Below are positions 26,520 through 35,343 of a stretch of DNA of 64,000 nt, in pieces. How positions within the stretch are numbered: position 1 is the first letter of the stretch; each line of letters begins with the position of its first letter. Under the pieces are notes generated by a model that had not been told where the DNA came from, did not search any database, and saw only the letters and a list, made by a program, of their open reading frames with translations. The DNA comes from Fodinibius saliphilus (GTDB lineage Bacteria; Bacteroidota; Rhodothermia; Balneolales; Balneolaceae): the NCBI RefSeq assembly GCF_005869845.1, contig NZ_VAWF01000001.1, positions 930,001-994,000 on the forward strand, given 5' to 3'. The translations under genes were made by a program, and so were the position numbers.

Positions 26520-27860
26520 CTAGGCCCCTGACTTAGGTTTAATAAGTGCAGACTCTGCAGAAACGATAGTAATACCAATCAATGCAACCATAATAAATAG
26601 GTTTACAGCCAAGCTAATCATATCAATAACTGTTTCCATTTTATAGGTAGTCTGCGTTTCATAGTATTGTGCAAGCTGCCTGGCATTCTTTTTAAGTGCC
26701 CCTGATTCTGCCCCTAGCTTAAAACGGCTTATAGCGGTGTCAGTAAATACCTCTGTTGCCTTCAGAGACTCAATAAGACCCGCCCCCTCTTTCAACATCA
26801 TTTTTATAGCTACTTCTTTAATCTGTTTCTCCATGTATTTATTCCGACAAGCCTCAGCCGCTACTTTTATTACTTCAATATTTTGTCCAGACCCGCTGTA
26901 GAGGGTATAAAATACGCGTGAAAATATCTCAATACTGGTTTTATGCATCAAATCACCGATAACGGGTATTTTGATAATATTCCTATCCTTCCAGAGTTGC
27001 CCTTTTGGCGTTTGAGTCAAATAATACCAAGCAGCAGTTATCGGTGTCACAAATGAAAGTGTTAAGATAATCCAGTTTGCCTGCAACCAGTAACTTAATT
27101 CCAATGTTGCAGCGGTCATTGGGGGCAATTCAATGCCCATATCTACAAAAGCCTCAGCAGTAGCCGGGAAAATATAGCCCACATAAAACAGTATTACTCC
27201 AATAGTTGCCAGAACGGTAATAGCCGGCATCAATAGTGAACGACGCAAGTTCTTTTTAAATTCAGCATCGCGCTCCAAAAACTTAGCAGTACTTTCAAAG
27301 ACCTGGGCCATATTACCACTGGTAGAGGCAACACTCAGCATATAGGCTGCAAACTCTCCAAATACATCTTTGTGTTTGCCGTAGACCTCATCTCCTTCTT
27401 TCCCATCTTTAAGATCTTTCTGGATGGTACTGATAGTTTCCCGCATCCGTTTGTTTGTGGTATCCTCATACAGAAGGTCTAAAATCTCATCAAAACTAAG
27501 CTGCTGATTAAGCAAGTCTGCACTTAAGCTAATAAAGGTAACAACCTCACTTTGCGGAACTCCTCCTTTGAAGTCAAACCACTTTTTATTAATCCGAATA
27601 ACCTTATATCCCAGCTTAACAAGCGCTTTCTCAACCTCTTCTTTGGTATAAGCTTCCTGCTCTCCAGTAACAGGATCCTTTGCACCTTTTTGGACTTTAT
27701 ATTGGAAGGTCTGTTTTTTATCAATGGATTTAACTTTAAACCCATTTTTTCGAGATAGTTTTTCTACCCTGTTCTTTGCCTCTTTTTTGCTATCCGCCTC
27801 AAATTCCGATTTTATTTTTTTGCCCTTTGGAGAAACAGCAGTAAGTCTGAAATCAGCCAT
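26520..27860 (-). CDS. pilC: PilC/GspF-type inner-membrane platform protein
   Basis: 446 residues. The first 90 residues form a charged cytoplasmic region (two short repeats around KKIKSEFEADSKKEAKNRVEKL and KEEVEKALVKLGYKVIRI). Two GspF domains follow (about 105-230 and 300-425), with membrane helices LLMPAITVLATIGVILFYVGYIF, NWIILTLSFVTPITAAWYYL and MISLAVNLFIMVALIGITIV. It anchors the motor ATPases to the growing pilus. It starts after a strong terminator that follows the pilin gene. Confidence 0.88.
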   Translation of the reverse strand: MADFRLTAVSPKGKKIKSEFEADSKKEAKNRVEKLSRKNGFKVKSIDKKQTFQYKVQKGAKDPVTGEQEAYTKEEVEKALVKLGYKVIRINKKWFDFKGGVPQSEVVTFISLSADLLNQQLSFDEILDLLYEDTTNKRMRETISTIQKDLKDGKEGDEVYGKHKDVFGEFAAYMLSVASTSGNMAQVFESTAKFLERDAEFKKNLRRSLLMPAITVLATIGVILFYVGYIFPATAEAFVDMGIELPPMTAATLELSYWLQANWIILTLSFVTPITAAWYYLTQTPKGQLWKDRNIIKIPVIGDLMHKTSIEIFSRVFYTLYSGSGQNIEVIKVAAEACRNKYMEKQIKEVAIKMMLKEGAGLIESLKATEVFTDTAISRFKLGAESGALKKNARQLAQYYETQTTYKMETVIDMISLAVNLFIMVALIGITIVSAESALIKPKSGA

Positions 27861-27927
27861 GTTTTAGATCTTGTTGTTTAAAGCTTTCCCACCAATTAAT
27901 ATGTTAAGCAAAAATACCTTTAATAAA

Positions 27928-27953
27928 AAAGGCTCTCCAGAGGGAGAGCCTTT
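27928..27953 (-). terminator. Terminator after the pilin gene
   Basis: AAAGGCTCTCC pairs perfectly with GGAGAGCCTTT across a 4-base loop, and on the minus strand it is followed by a T-rich run. It lies between the pilin and pilC, so most pilin transcripts should stop here and pilC onwards is made by readthrough or another promoter. Confidence 0.85.
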
Positions 27954-27981
27954 AAATTAGTCCTATTATACCCAATACCTA

Positions 27982-28413
27982 TTAGTTGTAGGTCGTAGTA
28001 ATAGCATAAGCATCAGCACCAGCAGTTCCTACAATAGAATTACTGTTCGATGCTCCTTCAGAATATCCAGATTGACTAGATGGATAACCGGTAATTTCCA
28101 AGCTGTCACCGCTGGAAGTAACCGCAATTTCATATGTACCATTTGCATTTACGATATAACTACCGCTTATATCTCCGGGTACGCCACCCAAATTATCGAT
28201 ACTTATACCAGTAAAAGAGTTACCGCCACCGCCAAGTGCTTGAGGTTTCATATAGTATTGCTGGGCAGAAGATGCTATAGAAAGCATATCTTGCCGAACA
28301 GCATCTAGATTAGCACTGTCAGAAGCACTTGAGAATGTGTTAATAGCCACGACAGTCGCAATACCTACGATAATCGTTACAAGAATTACGAGTAAGAGTT
28401 GTTGTTGTCCCAT
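27982..28413 (-). CDS. Type IV pilin-like major subunit with non-canonical N-terminus
   Basis: 143 residues starting MGQQQLLLVILVTIIVGIAT. A two-residue leader ending in Gly2 followed by a long hydrophobic helix fits class III-type prepilin processing, but the residue at mature position 5 is Leu, not the Glu conserved in most pilins, and there is no F at +1. The C-terminal 100 residues are small, Gly/Ser/Asn-rich and beta-like. Position at the head of the pilB-pilC-pilT operon and its own terminator suggest it is the abundant subunit. ATG with GTAAAACC upstream; no clear Shine-Dalgarno. Confidence 0.75.
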   Translation of the reverse strand: MGQQQLLLVILVTIIVGIATVVAINTFSSASDSANLDAVRQDMLSIASSAQQYYMKPQALGGGGNSFTGISIDNLGGVPGDISGSYIVNANGTYEIAVTSSGDSLEITGYPSSQSGYSEGASNSNSIVGTAGADAYAITTTYN

Positions 28414-29162
28414 GGTTTTACCTGTTTATTAGATGATTGTTTATTTATGAAACCATTCTTTATAAATAAAGTTTATGAACACCGAGTAATTCGTCAGCTC
28501 AAAAGCAAGAGTGTCAGAAAGTATATTTGTTACAAATTAAATTGTCATTTATATGATTAACCCATTGCTTAGCATTCTACAAGTTATGATATCTTAAACG
28601 ATCTGCAAATGCTCTATTAACAATATTAAGGCTTCATTAAATAAATGCAAGATATATATTAAGATTTTTTAATATTTGCTAATTAGACCTCCCCATCATG
28701 ACATAAACGGCGCTTATTGAGACATTTGACAAAAATAATTTGCTGCAAAAACCTTTCCTATAAGTTAATTTTTCAATACCTGAACAAGCTTTCGTTCCGA
28801 ATTTGTTCTTTTCTAGAGAAATTTCAAAACAATAATTAAAGTAAAAACATTTTATTTTTACCAGTATCCCACGGTATTAATTGAAATATTTTGGCCCATA
28901 AACAGAGCAATTCTAAATTAAAATGCAATTTTTTATATACTGTATTTTCAACTTTCTGATTACAACATTAATTATGTGTGAATTAAAGATTTAAAAATTG
29001 TTATATCTGTACCAGAAACATATAATTATGTTATCAACATTGTTTAAAGGTTAGCCTGTACAGAAAAGTTAAATTTTATTAATATTAGTAACAACGTTGG
29101 TTCATAGACCTCCTACTTACTTAGGATGCTATTAATTCATCATCTACCAAACTATACACAAA
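28414..29162. other. Long AT-rich intergenic region between divergent genes
   Basis: About 750 bp with no credible open frame on either strand. It must hold the promoter of the pilin operon (leftward) and of the Big-domain lipoprotein (rightward). I saw no convincing sigma-54 or TAnnTTTG box with a partner element. Confidence 0.5.
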
Positions 29163-30605
29163 ATGAAAAAACGTCTCTTTTTTTTACTCCCTTTCGTTCT
29201 CCTTGCATTTATTCTTCAAAGCTGTAAATCGGGTTCTGATTCTTCTATTATTGCTGGCCAGGTTATTGAAGAAGCGAATGGTGCTCCAATCCAGGATGCT
29301 CTGGTAGAGATCACATCCCCGGAAAACCTTGCTGCTTCAGCGGAAACTGATTCATCCGGAAGCTTTTCCTTTGATGTCAATATTGCTGAAACAGCAAATA
29401 TCACCCTTGAAGTGTCAAAACCAACTTACCAAACCGCCACCACAAAATTTAAGATAGGTGCTGGTAAAAGTGTGGATGATCTTACTATTCGACTAACGTC
29501 TGAAGACAGCGGTGGCGATGATGGAGGCGGAGACGATGGCGTTGGCGGCGAAGCCGGTGGTGCTCATGCTATTGAATTAACAAGCCTGAGTCGAACAAGC
29601 ATAAATATTGCTGAAACAGGGGGCATAACAAATGCTTCATTCACATTTGTTGTACGTGATTCGGCAGGTAGAGCTATCAATCTTGACCATTCTGAAGAGG
29701 TAGCATTCAGTATCATTGAAAACCCCAATGGTGTTGATGCAAGCATTACTCCTGAGGTGGTAACTACAAATGCAGACGGAAAAGCGACATCTAATATCTC
29801 TGCAGGAAAAATTGCCGGAGTGGTTAAAATACAGGCCTTAATTCAACGCAGTGATATCAACGTTGCCATTCGTTCTAAACCGGTGGCTATTGCTATTCAC
29901 GGTGGGTTCCCTTATGCAGATCGTACCAGTATGTCGGTTGAAAAAAGTAATTTTGAGGGACTCAATTTTGATGGTGTCAGGGATCAAATAACCGTTATTG
30001 TAGGTGACAAATACAGCAACCCCGTAAAACCGGGTACAGCCGTATACTTTGAAACTACTGCCGGCATTATTCAGGGTTCTAATACCAGACATACCGATGA
30101 AGATGGATTTGTTACCGTAGACCTCATTTCAGGTGGAGACCGATCACTACTTAACAACCATCCGACATTAGGCTATGGATATGCAGAAATAACAGCCAGC
30201 ACTTTCAATGAAGCTGACCAAAAGATTACCAAAAAAGAGACAGTACTTTTTTCTGGGGGACCAACATACAATGATATAGAATTGACTCCTGCCCCCTTTT
30301 CAATTGCAGCGAACAGCAGTGTCAATTTTAGTTTAACGGTTACCGACGAAAATGATAACCCACTGCCTGCAGGTACTACCGTGTCCATTGAAGTTGCTGA
30401 AGGATTGGAAATAACAGGGGGTGGCATTGAAATTCCCAATGCCCTGCTGCCTGGTCCTGGAGTTACTGATTTTGAATTTACCGTAGCAGATGTAGATGAT
30501 GAAAAATCTAATACCCAAGGAACCCAAATAACCATCACTGTTGAAACTCCAAAAGGAGTGAAAGTATCACGCTCCTTTAGTGGAGACCGCTCAAAAACCC
30601 GATAG
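29163..30605 (+). CDS. Surface lipoprotein with carboxypeptidase-regulatory-like and Big (invasin-like) domains
   Basis: 480 residues. Signal with lipobox LQSCKSG (Cys21). Residues 30-115 are a carboxypeptidase D regulatory-like/CNA-B beta domain (IAGQVIEEANGAPIQDALVEITSPEN). An acidic Gly/Asp linker (115-130) follows, then Ig-like Big_1 repeats with the NADGKATSNISAGKIAGVVKIQA and TDEDGFVTVDLISGG signatures, and a final Ig-like domain to residue 470. Likely exposed on the cell surface as an adhesin or structural lipoprotein. Its position opposite the pilus operon could hint at a pilus-associated role (inference). Confidence 0.8.
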   Translation: MKKRLFFLLPFVLLAFILQSCKSGSDSSIIAGQVIEEANGAPIQDALVEITSPENLAASAETDSSGSFSFDVNIAETANITLEVSKPTYQTATTKFKIGAGKSVDDLTIRLTSEDSGGDDGGGDDGVGGEAGGAHAIELTSLSRTSINIAETGGITNASFTFVVRDSAGRAINLDHSEEVAFSIIENPNGVDASITPEVVTTNADGKATSNISAGKIAGVVKIQALIQRSDINVAIRSKPVAIAIHGGFPYADRTSMSVEKSNFEGLNFDGVRDQITVIVGDKYSNPVKPGTAVYFETTAGIIQGSNTRHTDEDGFVTVDLISGGDRSLLNNHPTLGYGYAEITASTFNEADQKITKKETVLFSGGPTYNDIELTPAPFSIAANSSVNFSLTVTDENDNPLPAGTTVSIEVAEGLEITGGGIEIPNALLPGPGVTDFEFTVADVDDEKSNTQGTQITITVETPKGVKVSRSFSGDRSKTR

Positions 30606-30623
30606 CTTACTAATTCAATATCC

Positions 30624-30654
30624 AAAAGCCCTGCTTTCAAACGGCAGGGCTTTT
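30624..30654 (+). terminator. Rho-independent terminator
   Basis: Perfect 11-bp stem AAAAGCCCTGC / GCAGGGCTTTT with a 9-base loop, followed by CTTTTTT, directly downstream of the Big-domain lipoprotein gene. Confidence 0.92.
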
Positions 30655-30699
30655 CTTTTTTGTTATAAATCCTACTTTCTATAAACAACCAACAATTAT

Positions 30700-30707
30700 T
30701 ATATTTG
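30700..30707 (+). promoter_or_regulatory. Candidate -7 promoter box (TATATTTG) for the desaturase
   Basis: TATATTTG matches TAnnTTTG and sits 33 bp before the desaturase ATG, the same distance as the box before the TPR gene. No clear upstream TTG element was found. Confidence 0.4.
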
Positions 30708-30739
30708 GCCTCGAAAATAATTACAACAATATTTAATAT

Positions 30740-31669
30740 ATGGAAGCGCCTTATACTCCTGAGGAGTACAACAAAGATCTTGATAATATAAACTGGGTAA
30801 GCGGGATACCTTTTATTCTTTTACATATAAGCTGTCTGCTTATTTTCTTCGTTGGTTTTAGCTGGATAGCCCTTATTGCTCTTGTGTTTACTTATACTAT
30901 TAGAATGTTTGGTATAACTGCCGGTTTTCACCGCTATTTTTCGCATCGTTCATTTAAAACATCCCGCCCTTTTCAGTTTGTACTTGCTTGGTTAGGTACC
31001 GCTTCGGCGCAAAAGGGTCCCTTGTGGTGGGCTGCTCACCACCGTCATCATCATAAGCACTCCGATACGGAAAAAGATGTTCACTCCCCTGTGAAAAGAA
31101 GTTTTTGGTGGTCACATGTAGGATGGATACTGAGTAATCGCTTTAAGGATACTAATTTCAAAATGGTTAAAGACTTAAAGAAATTTCCAGAGCTAAAATA
31201 TTTAAACAAATACCACCTCATCCCCCCAATTCAATTAGCTATAGGCACCTTTGTGGCGGGAGAACTTCTCAACGCATATTTCCCTTCGTTGGGTACCTCC
31301 GGCTTCCAGCTTCTTGTATATGGTTTTGTTATCAGTACCGTGCTACTTTATCATGGTACTTTTACAGTCAATTCTCTTGCTCATGTTTTTGGCAAACGCC
31401 GTTTCGAAACAAATGACGACAGCCGTAATAACTGGTTCATCTCCTTAATAACATTGGGTGAAGGATGGCATAACAATCATCACCGCTTTCCTTCCTCTGA
31501 ACGACAGGGCTTTTATTGGTGGGAATTTGATATCTCACATTATGCTCTTAAAATACTTTCTTGGTTTCGTTTAGTTTGGGACTTGCGCGTTCCACCCAAA
31601 AGAGTTTATGCAGAAAATAAGATTTTTAAACGTCCCCCTGAAGTTATTGAACATCCCCAAGGACGATAA
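30740..31669 (+). CDS. Fatty acyl desaturase (delta-9 type, di-iron membrane enzyme)
   Basis: 309 residues with membrane helices at about 24-55 and 160-205. The three histidine boxes that bind the di-iron centre are intact: HRYFSH (64-69), HHRHHHKH (100-107) and HNNHH (244-248). It inserts a cis double bond into acyl-CoA or lipid-bound chains, adjusting membrane fluidity. Appears monocistronic with its own promoter box. Confidence 0.92.
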   Translation: MEAPYTPEEYNKDLDNINWVSGIPFILLHISCLLIFFVGFSWIALIALVFTYTIRMFGITAGFHRYFSHRSFKTSRPFQFVLAWLGTASAQKGPLWWAAHHRHHHKHSDTEKDVHSPVKRSFWWSHVGWILSNRFKDTNFKMVKDLKKFPELKYLNKYHLIPPIQLAIGTFVAGELLNAYFPSLGTSGFQLLVYGFVISTVLLYHGTFTVNSLAHVFGKRRFETNDDSRNNWFISLITLGEGWHNNHHRFPSSERQGFYWWEFDISHYALKILSWFRLVWDLRVPPKRVYAENKIFKRPPEVIEHPQGR

Positions 31670-31747
31670 ATACTATAGAATCATCCAAGATATATTTATA
31701 TTACCTCATTCGATTACATTAACGCATTAGTTTGATTTTATTGATCT

Positions 31748-32347
31748 ATGGATATTGAAACACCCGCCGACGAATTTAAAGACGTATCATACAACGACTC
31801 TTCTTTTGATGAACTCAAAAAGCATCTCGTCAGTGAGATTGACAATAAGCACCATCATCTATGCCTTTTTTTGGGGACTTATAAACCTAACAAAGAAATT
31901 GCATTAGAAGATTTGGCTTCAACTCTCGACCGAGAAGTTAAATTTATTGATACTTCTGAGCTTGTAGGGCGTGTTGAATCCGAAACATTTGAACAGCTGG
32001 ACCACTTCTTTAAAGGGCTGGAAGAGTCGGATGAAATTCTATATTTCGATAATGGAGACAAACTTTGTGGTGTCTATACCGGTAATACTCACTCTCGCGT
32101 TAAATATGCCACGCCGGAAGAGCGACATTTTCTTAAAAAGGTAAAAGCCTTCGAAGGATTGGTTATTGTTGATATTCCCGAATACATCGACGCTGACAAA
32201 ACATTGCGTCGTGCTGCTCAATCCATTGTATCTTTTGAATTGCCCAAATCTACGTTCAAACGATTTATGTGGCACCTAAAGAATTATTCCTTCAATGGTA
32301 ATGACCTTAAGACCAAACGTCCCAAAGCAGATTTGGAAATTACCTAG
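31748..32347 (+). CDS. Degenerate AAA+-like protein
   Basis: 199 residues. The order of segments follows an AAA+ core: LCLFLGTYKPNKEIALEDLASTL (37-60) where Walker A would be, IDTSELVGRVESETFEQLDHFF, ILYFDNGDKLCGVYT (97-111) in place of Walker B ILFFDEADALFG, then a helix and GLVIVDIPEYIDADKTLRRAAQSIVSFELP like the sensor/arginine-finger region. The GxxGxGK[ST] and DE residues are lost, so ATP binding and hydrolysis are unlikely. It could be a regulatory or scaffold pseudo-ATPase. Identification is by pattern and needs structural confirmation. Confidence 0.6.
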   Translation: MDIETPADEFKDVSYNDSSFDELKKHLVSEIDNKHHHLCLFLGTYKPNKEIALEDLASTLDREVKFIDTSELVGRVESETFEQLDHFFKGLEESDEILYFDNGDKLCGVYTGNTHSRVKYATPEERHFLKKVKAFEGLVIVDIPEYIDADKTLRRAAQSIVSFELPKSTFKRFMWHLKNYSFNGNDLKTKRPKADLEIT

Positions 32348-32371
32348 ATTAACAACTTCTGCTTTACTTGT

Positions 32372-32401
32372 AAAGCGGTGGCCATTCAAGGCTACCGCTT
32401 T
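32372..32401 (+). terminator. Rho-independent terminator
   Basis: AAAGCGGTGGCC pairs with GGCTACCGCTTT (one G-T pair) across a 6-base loop, ending in TTTTG, 25 bp after the AAA-like gene. Confidence 0.8.
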
Positions 32402-32789
32402 TGTTATTGCTGCAAAAAAGCTTCCCGCCTGTCTTCTTTAAAAGATTAATACTTATTATTTCTATTCAATAGATCTATAAAAAATATAGCTACAATAGCA
32501 CTATTGTCCCACCAGTGCCATTATGGTTTTGAAAGACTTTCAAAGACAATATTACTACTGCACAAATCTAGTTCCTGCGCGATAGTTATTGGGTATAAAC
32601 GCTATTCTAGTAGTAGATGGGTACTCCGTTCAAATTATAACGGATTGATAAACCTCTCAACAAATAACAATCTTCACAAGATGACTGTACCATCCATCCA
32701 ATATTTTTTATTAGCAAAACAAATCTATACCCCAAGTGTAGAAAGTACGATAATCTTTTAGAAAACACGTTTTACCCCATACCTTCAAC
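32402..32789. other. Intergenic region without a recognisable gene
   Basis: An 85-codon plus-strand frame at 32504-32761 is open but has an unnatural composition and no domain. I do not call it a gene. Confidence 0.45.
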
Positions 32790-32820
32790 TTGTAACCCAT
32801 GGGTGTATCTGCTATCTTCG
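32790..32820 (+). promoter_or_regulatory. Candidate promoter for the SUI1-family gene
   Basis: TTG at 32790-32792 and TATCTTCG at 32813-32820, separated by 20 bp, resemble the Bacteroidota TTG-N17-23-TAnnTTTG arrangement, with one mismatch in the -7 box. Confidence 0.35.
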
Positions 32821-32867
32821 ACTTGAAACACAAAGCAATTTATCAATTAACTTTTTAAAGCAGTTTT

Positions 32868-33092
32868 ATGGCTATCAAAGTAAAGTTAGATACTGGCGGA
32901 CGTCGAGGAAAAACGGTTACAATGATCAGTAATATTCAGCACAACCCACAGGTTATAGAAAAGTTGGAAAAAAAGCTGAAGCAGAAATGTGGTGCCGGCG
33001 GTACCAGTTATGCCAAAACGATAGAAATTCAGGGTGATCACGTTGATAAAGTACGCAAATATCTGAAGGATGAAGGCTATAACGTAAAATAA
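32868..33092 (+). CDS. SUI1/eIF1-like translation initiation factor family protein
   Basis: 74 residues. VKLDTGGRRGKTVTMISNIQHNP, then LKQKCGAGGTSYAKTIEIQGDHVDKVRKYLKDEGYNVK, is the SUI1 domain (YciH in E. coli), including the G-K-x-V-T and CG(A/T)GG motifs. Bacterial members bind the ribosome and are thought to influence start-codon choice or non-canonical initiation. It is followed 57 bp later by a small coiled-coil protein gene on the same strand. Confidence 0.88.
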   Translation: MAIKVKLDTGGRRGKTVTMISNIQHNPQVIEKLEKKLKQKCGAGGTSYAKTIEIQGDHVDKVRKYLKDEGYNVK

Positions 33093-33149
33093 CAACCACT
33101 ACGCCCTTATTATCCAATTGGCAATCTCCTTTTAAAAAATTAAATAGTC

Positions 33150-33326
33150 ATGAATCTTAATATCTCAGACAAAGAGTACAAAGAAATTCTTGAACAGATA
33201 GAAAGTGAAGACAGTCCGGTAGGTATTGATGCCGGAAAAACCCATGTGCTGATTCTACAAAAGCTCATGCGATTAGAACAACGATTGGAAGCCCTTGAAA
33301 TGCGCTTTTTTGAAGAAGAGGAATAG
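33150..33326 (+). CDS. Small helical protein (58 aa)
   Basis: Read directly from sequence: MNLNISDKEYKEILEQIESE, then a short GIDAGKTH turn and a helix of about 25 residues (LILQKLMRLEQRLEALEMRF) ending EEEE. Likely a coiled-coil dimer. Probably co-transcribed with the SUI1-family gene. No family recognised. Confidence 0.6.
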   Translation: MNLNISDKEYKEILEQIESEDSPVGIDAGKTHVLILQKLMRLEQRLEALEMRFFEEEE

Positions 33327-33384
33327 AGGCATTTGTAAGACCAACCTTTCCATCGTTCTTTATTTTAAAAACTTTAGAAAAAAA

Positions 33385-33406
33385 GGTGCAGCTTAGATGC
33401 TGCACC
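33385..33406 (-). terminator. Terminator for the minus-strand metallopeptidase-like gene
   Basis: Perfect 8-bp stem GGTGCAGC / GCTGCACC with a 6-base loop. On the minus strand it is followed by seven T residues; on the plus strand the 3' side is not T-rich. Confidence 0.75.
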
Positions 33407-33425
33407 TACAAAGGACCATCATTTC

Positions 33426-33920
33426 TTAAAGATTCACTTTACTTTCACGCTTGGGATCCAAGTCATAGAGTGACGATACGGTAGCCTGTACTGTTTTATA
33501 CCAATCGTTACCATACTTATCATTAATCTCATAGAAATCAGAGAAATCCGGCTTACGGACTTTCATCTTCCATTCCTGATTCTTGGCCTTATACACAGGA
33601 TCAACATGTAACAGCTGGTGAAAAACAACCATTTCCCGAGTTTTTTGATCGAGCATATCCCACATTTCTCCGGATATTTCAATCAGATAGTTATTACCCG
33701 AGTAATATTCAACCTCTCGAGAGGCTTTTTTACATTTAGCAGCTTTATACTTTGACAGGTTAGGATATACCAAGAAGTATCCTATTTCAGCAGGACCAAA
33801 ATCCAAACTTTCCCGCTCTATTACCATTTCGGCAATCTTTTCTACTTCAGGAGATTCCATCAGCTGCTTATTACTGTGGGCAATAGTATCGCCTGGCTTT
33901 AAAAAATCATTATCTTTCAT
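33426..33920 (-). CDS. Putative-metallopeptidase-domain protein with HQLLH motif
   Basis: 164 residues, soluble. The overall layout (FGPAEIGYFLVYPNLSKYKAAKCKKA, LIEISGEMWDML, MVVFHQLLHVDP) matches the putative metallopeptidase domain found in phages and bacteria. The HxxxH zinc ligands are present but the catalytic Glu of HExxH is Gln here, so peptidase activity is doubtful. A zinc-binding but inactive protein is possible. Confidence 0.6.
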   Translation of the reverse strand: MKDNDFLKPGDTIAHSNKQLMESPEVEKIAEMVIERESLDFGPAEIGYFLVYPNLSKYKAAKCKKASREVEYYSGNNYLIEISGEMWDMLDQKTREMVVFHQLLHVDPVYKAKNQEWKMKVRKPDFSDFYEINDKYGNDWYKTVQATVSSLYDLDPKRESKVNL

Positions 33921-33987
33921 TGAACGCAGTTCTCATTTGAAATTCAAATTTTCAGGAGTCCAAAGGTATCATTCTGTGAGCTTCTTT

Positions 33988-34437
33988 TCACCTGTTTTTA
34001 GAGATGATTCTGCGCAAATAATTAATCTGTCCCAAGTGGTAGTTAAGGTGACCATATAAATGAAGAAGCGCCCCTTTCTTAGTATCTCCAAAGGGTAAAT
34101 TAAGAGAAAAATCCTCCTTTAGATCTCCCTCTAACGATGAAAAAATCGTATCCAGCTTTTGCCGTAATGATTTCACCTGTGCAATTATCTCCTCTTTGGG
34201 TTTCCCAGTATTAGTGAACTCTTGTTCACGATCTCGTTGATAGTCGGTACCTCCCATTCCATGACCTATAAAATGGTTGAGATTGCCCACCAAGTGTTGT
34301 GCTAATACTCCACAACTATTTGTAACACCTTCCGGGACTTCCCAGAGCTTGGCTTCGGGTATAACCTCTAGATTCTCTATAAGCCTCTTCAAATCACGTT
34401 TATAAAGGGTGTGCAGATCTTCAATGACTGAGCTCAT
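33988..34437 (-). CDS. DinB-family four-helix protein
   Basis: 149 residues. The helices LHTLYKRDLKRLIENL, CGVLAQHLVGNLNHFIGHGM and LLHLYGHLNYHLGQINYLRRI carry the three histidines (about His48, and the HxxxHxGQ pair) that bind metal in DinB/YfiT-like proteins. These are often thiol-dependent transferases or stress proteins. Lies 20 bp downstream of the Nei-like glycosylase gene and may be co-transcribed with it. Confidence 0.78.
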   Translation of the reverse strand: MSSVIEDLHTLYKRDLKRLIENLEVIPEAKLWEVPEGVTNSCGVLAQHLVGNLNHFIGHGMGGTDYQRDREQEFTNTGKPKEEIIAQVKSLRQKLDTIFSSLEGDLKEDFSLNLPFGDTKKGALLHLYGHLNYHLGQINYLRRIISKNR

Positions 34438-34456
34438 AATTTGATCCTCATTTATG

Positions 34457-35284
34457 TTAAAACTCTTCTAACTGACAATTGGGACAGAAATAAATTTTTC
34501 TTCCCCCGGTTTTTTCCTCTTCTATGACACGTCCACATTTGTGACAGCGGTCATCGGTTCGTTTGTATACAAAGTGACGAAATTCCGACCTGCTTGCCCC
34601 CTCCCGTTTCAGTGCTTCTACAATAGAAGGGTCATTCGTTATCCCCCCGGTTTCATACGAACGCACCGTCAGCTTAACTGTAGCTTCGGCTAACGCTTCT
34701 TTTTTCTCTTTAGAATATTCCCGAAGCTTCTTGTGGGGATTAACTTTAGCATAGAACATAATTTCACTACGCAGGTAATTGCCAATTCCGCTTACAAAGC
34801 CCTGATCTAATAATAAGGTCGTAAGCTTGCGATTTTTAAACTCATCAGAAGTGAACTGAGCTAAAATTTCATCATAGGTCGTATCCGGATGTAAAACATC
34901 AGGCCCCAACTTCTTTATATAAGGGTGTGCCGATATATCCTGTTTATCAAGCATCTCAATTTCAGAAGCGGAATATAGATAAGCAGATTTTTCTTCATTG
35001 TGGATTGCTACTCTTAAAGACCTGTTTGTATCAGGTTGTTGCCCATTATCACTGAACATCCACTTACCATAAAGTTGATTATGACTATACATTACGATAT
35101 CCCCTTCAAAAAAGGTAAGAATCGCTTTCCCCCGGGCTTCAACATTTTTTATATTTTTCCCTTTTAGCTTTGATTCGTAATCCTTTAATTCATCAAAAGC
35201 GAAATAAAGGTCAGTAATAGTATTATCTTGCAGATATTCAGTTAATAAATCAGCGGTTCTCCAAATTTCAGGACCTTCGGGCAT
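34457..35284 (-). CDS. Formamidopyrimidine-DNA glycosylase / endonuclease VIII (Fpg/Nei)
   Basis: 275 residues. The N-terminus MPEGPEIWR supplies the catalytic Pro2 and Glu3; the helix-two-turn-helix region contains LLLDQGFVSGIGNYLRSEIMF; the C-terminus has a zinc finger CHKCGRVIEEEKTGGRKIYF with CPNC following. These bifunctional glycosylase/lyases remove oxidised bases in base excision repair. The MPEGPEI start and Trp at position 8 are closer to Nei than to Fpg. Confidence 0.9.
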   Translation of the reverse strand: MPEGPEIWRTADLLTEYLQDNTITDLYFAFDELKDYESKLKGKNIKNVEARGKAILTFFEGDIVMYSHNQLYGKWMFSDNGQQPDTNRSLRVAIHNEEKSAYLYSASEIEMLDKQDISAHPYIKKLGPDVLHPDTTYDEILAQFTSDEFKNRKLTTLLLDQGFVSGIGNYLRSEIMFYAKVNPHKKLREYSKEKKEALAEATVKLTVRSYETGGITNDPSIVEALKREGASRSEFRHFVYKRTDDRCHKCGRVIEEEKTGGRKIYFCPNCQLEEF

Positions 35285-35343
35285 AATAAAAGTTTAGTAT
35301 TTAAATTTAATTTATAGTACGTTAATTACAATTCAACGGTTTT

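Noticed and set aside
28460-28540. Sigma-54 promoter upstream of the pilin
   Set aside because: TGACAC and TTGC occur on the minus strand but are two bases apart instead of the required five.
32504-32761. 85-codon plus-strand frame
   Set aside because: Low-quality composition, no homology by eye, sits between a terminator and a promoter candidate.
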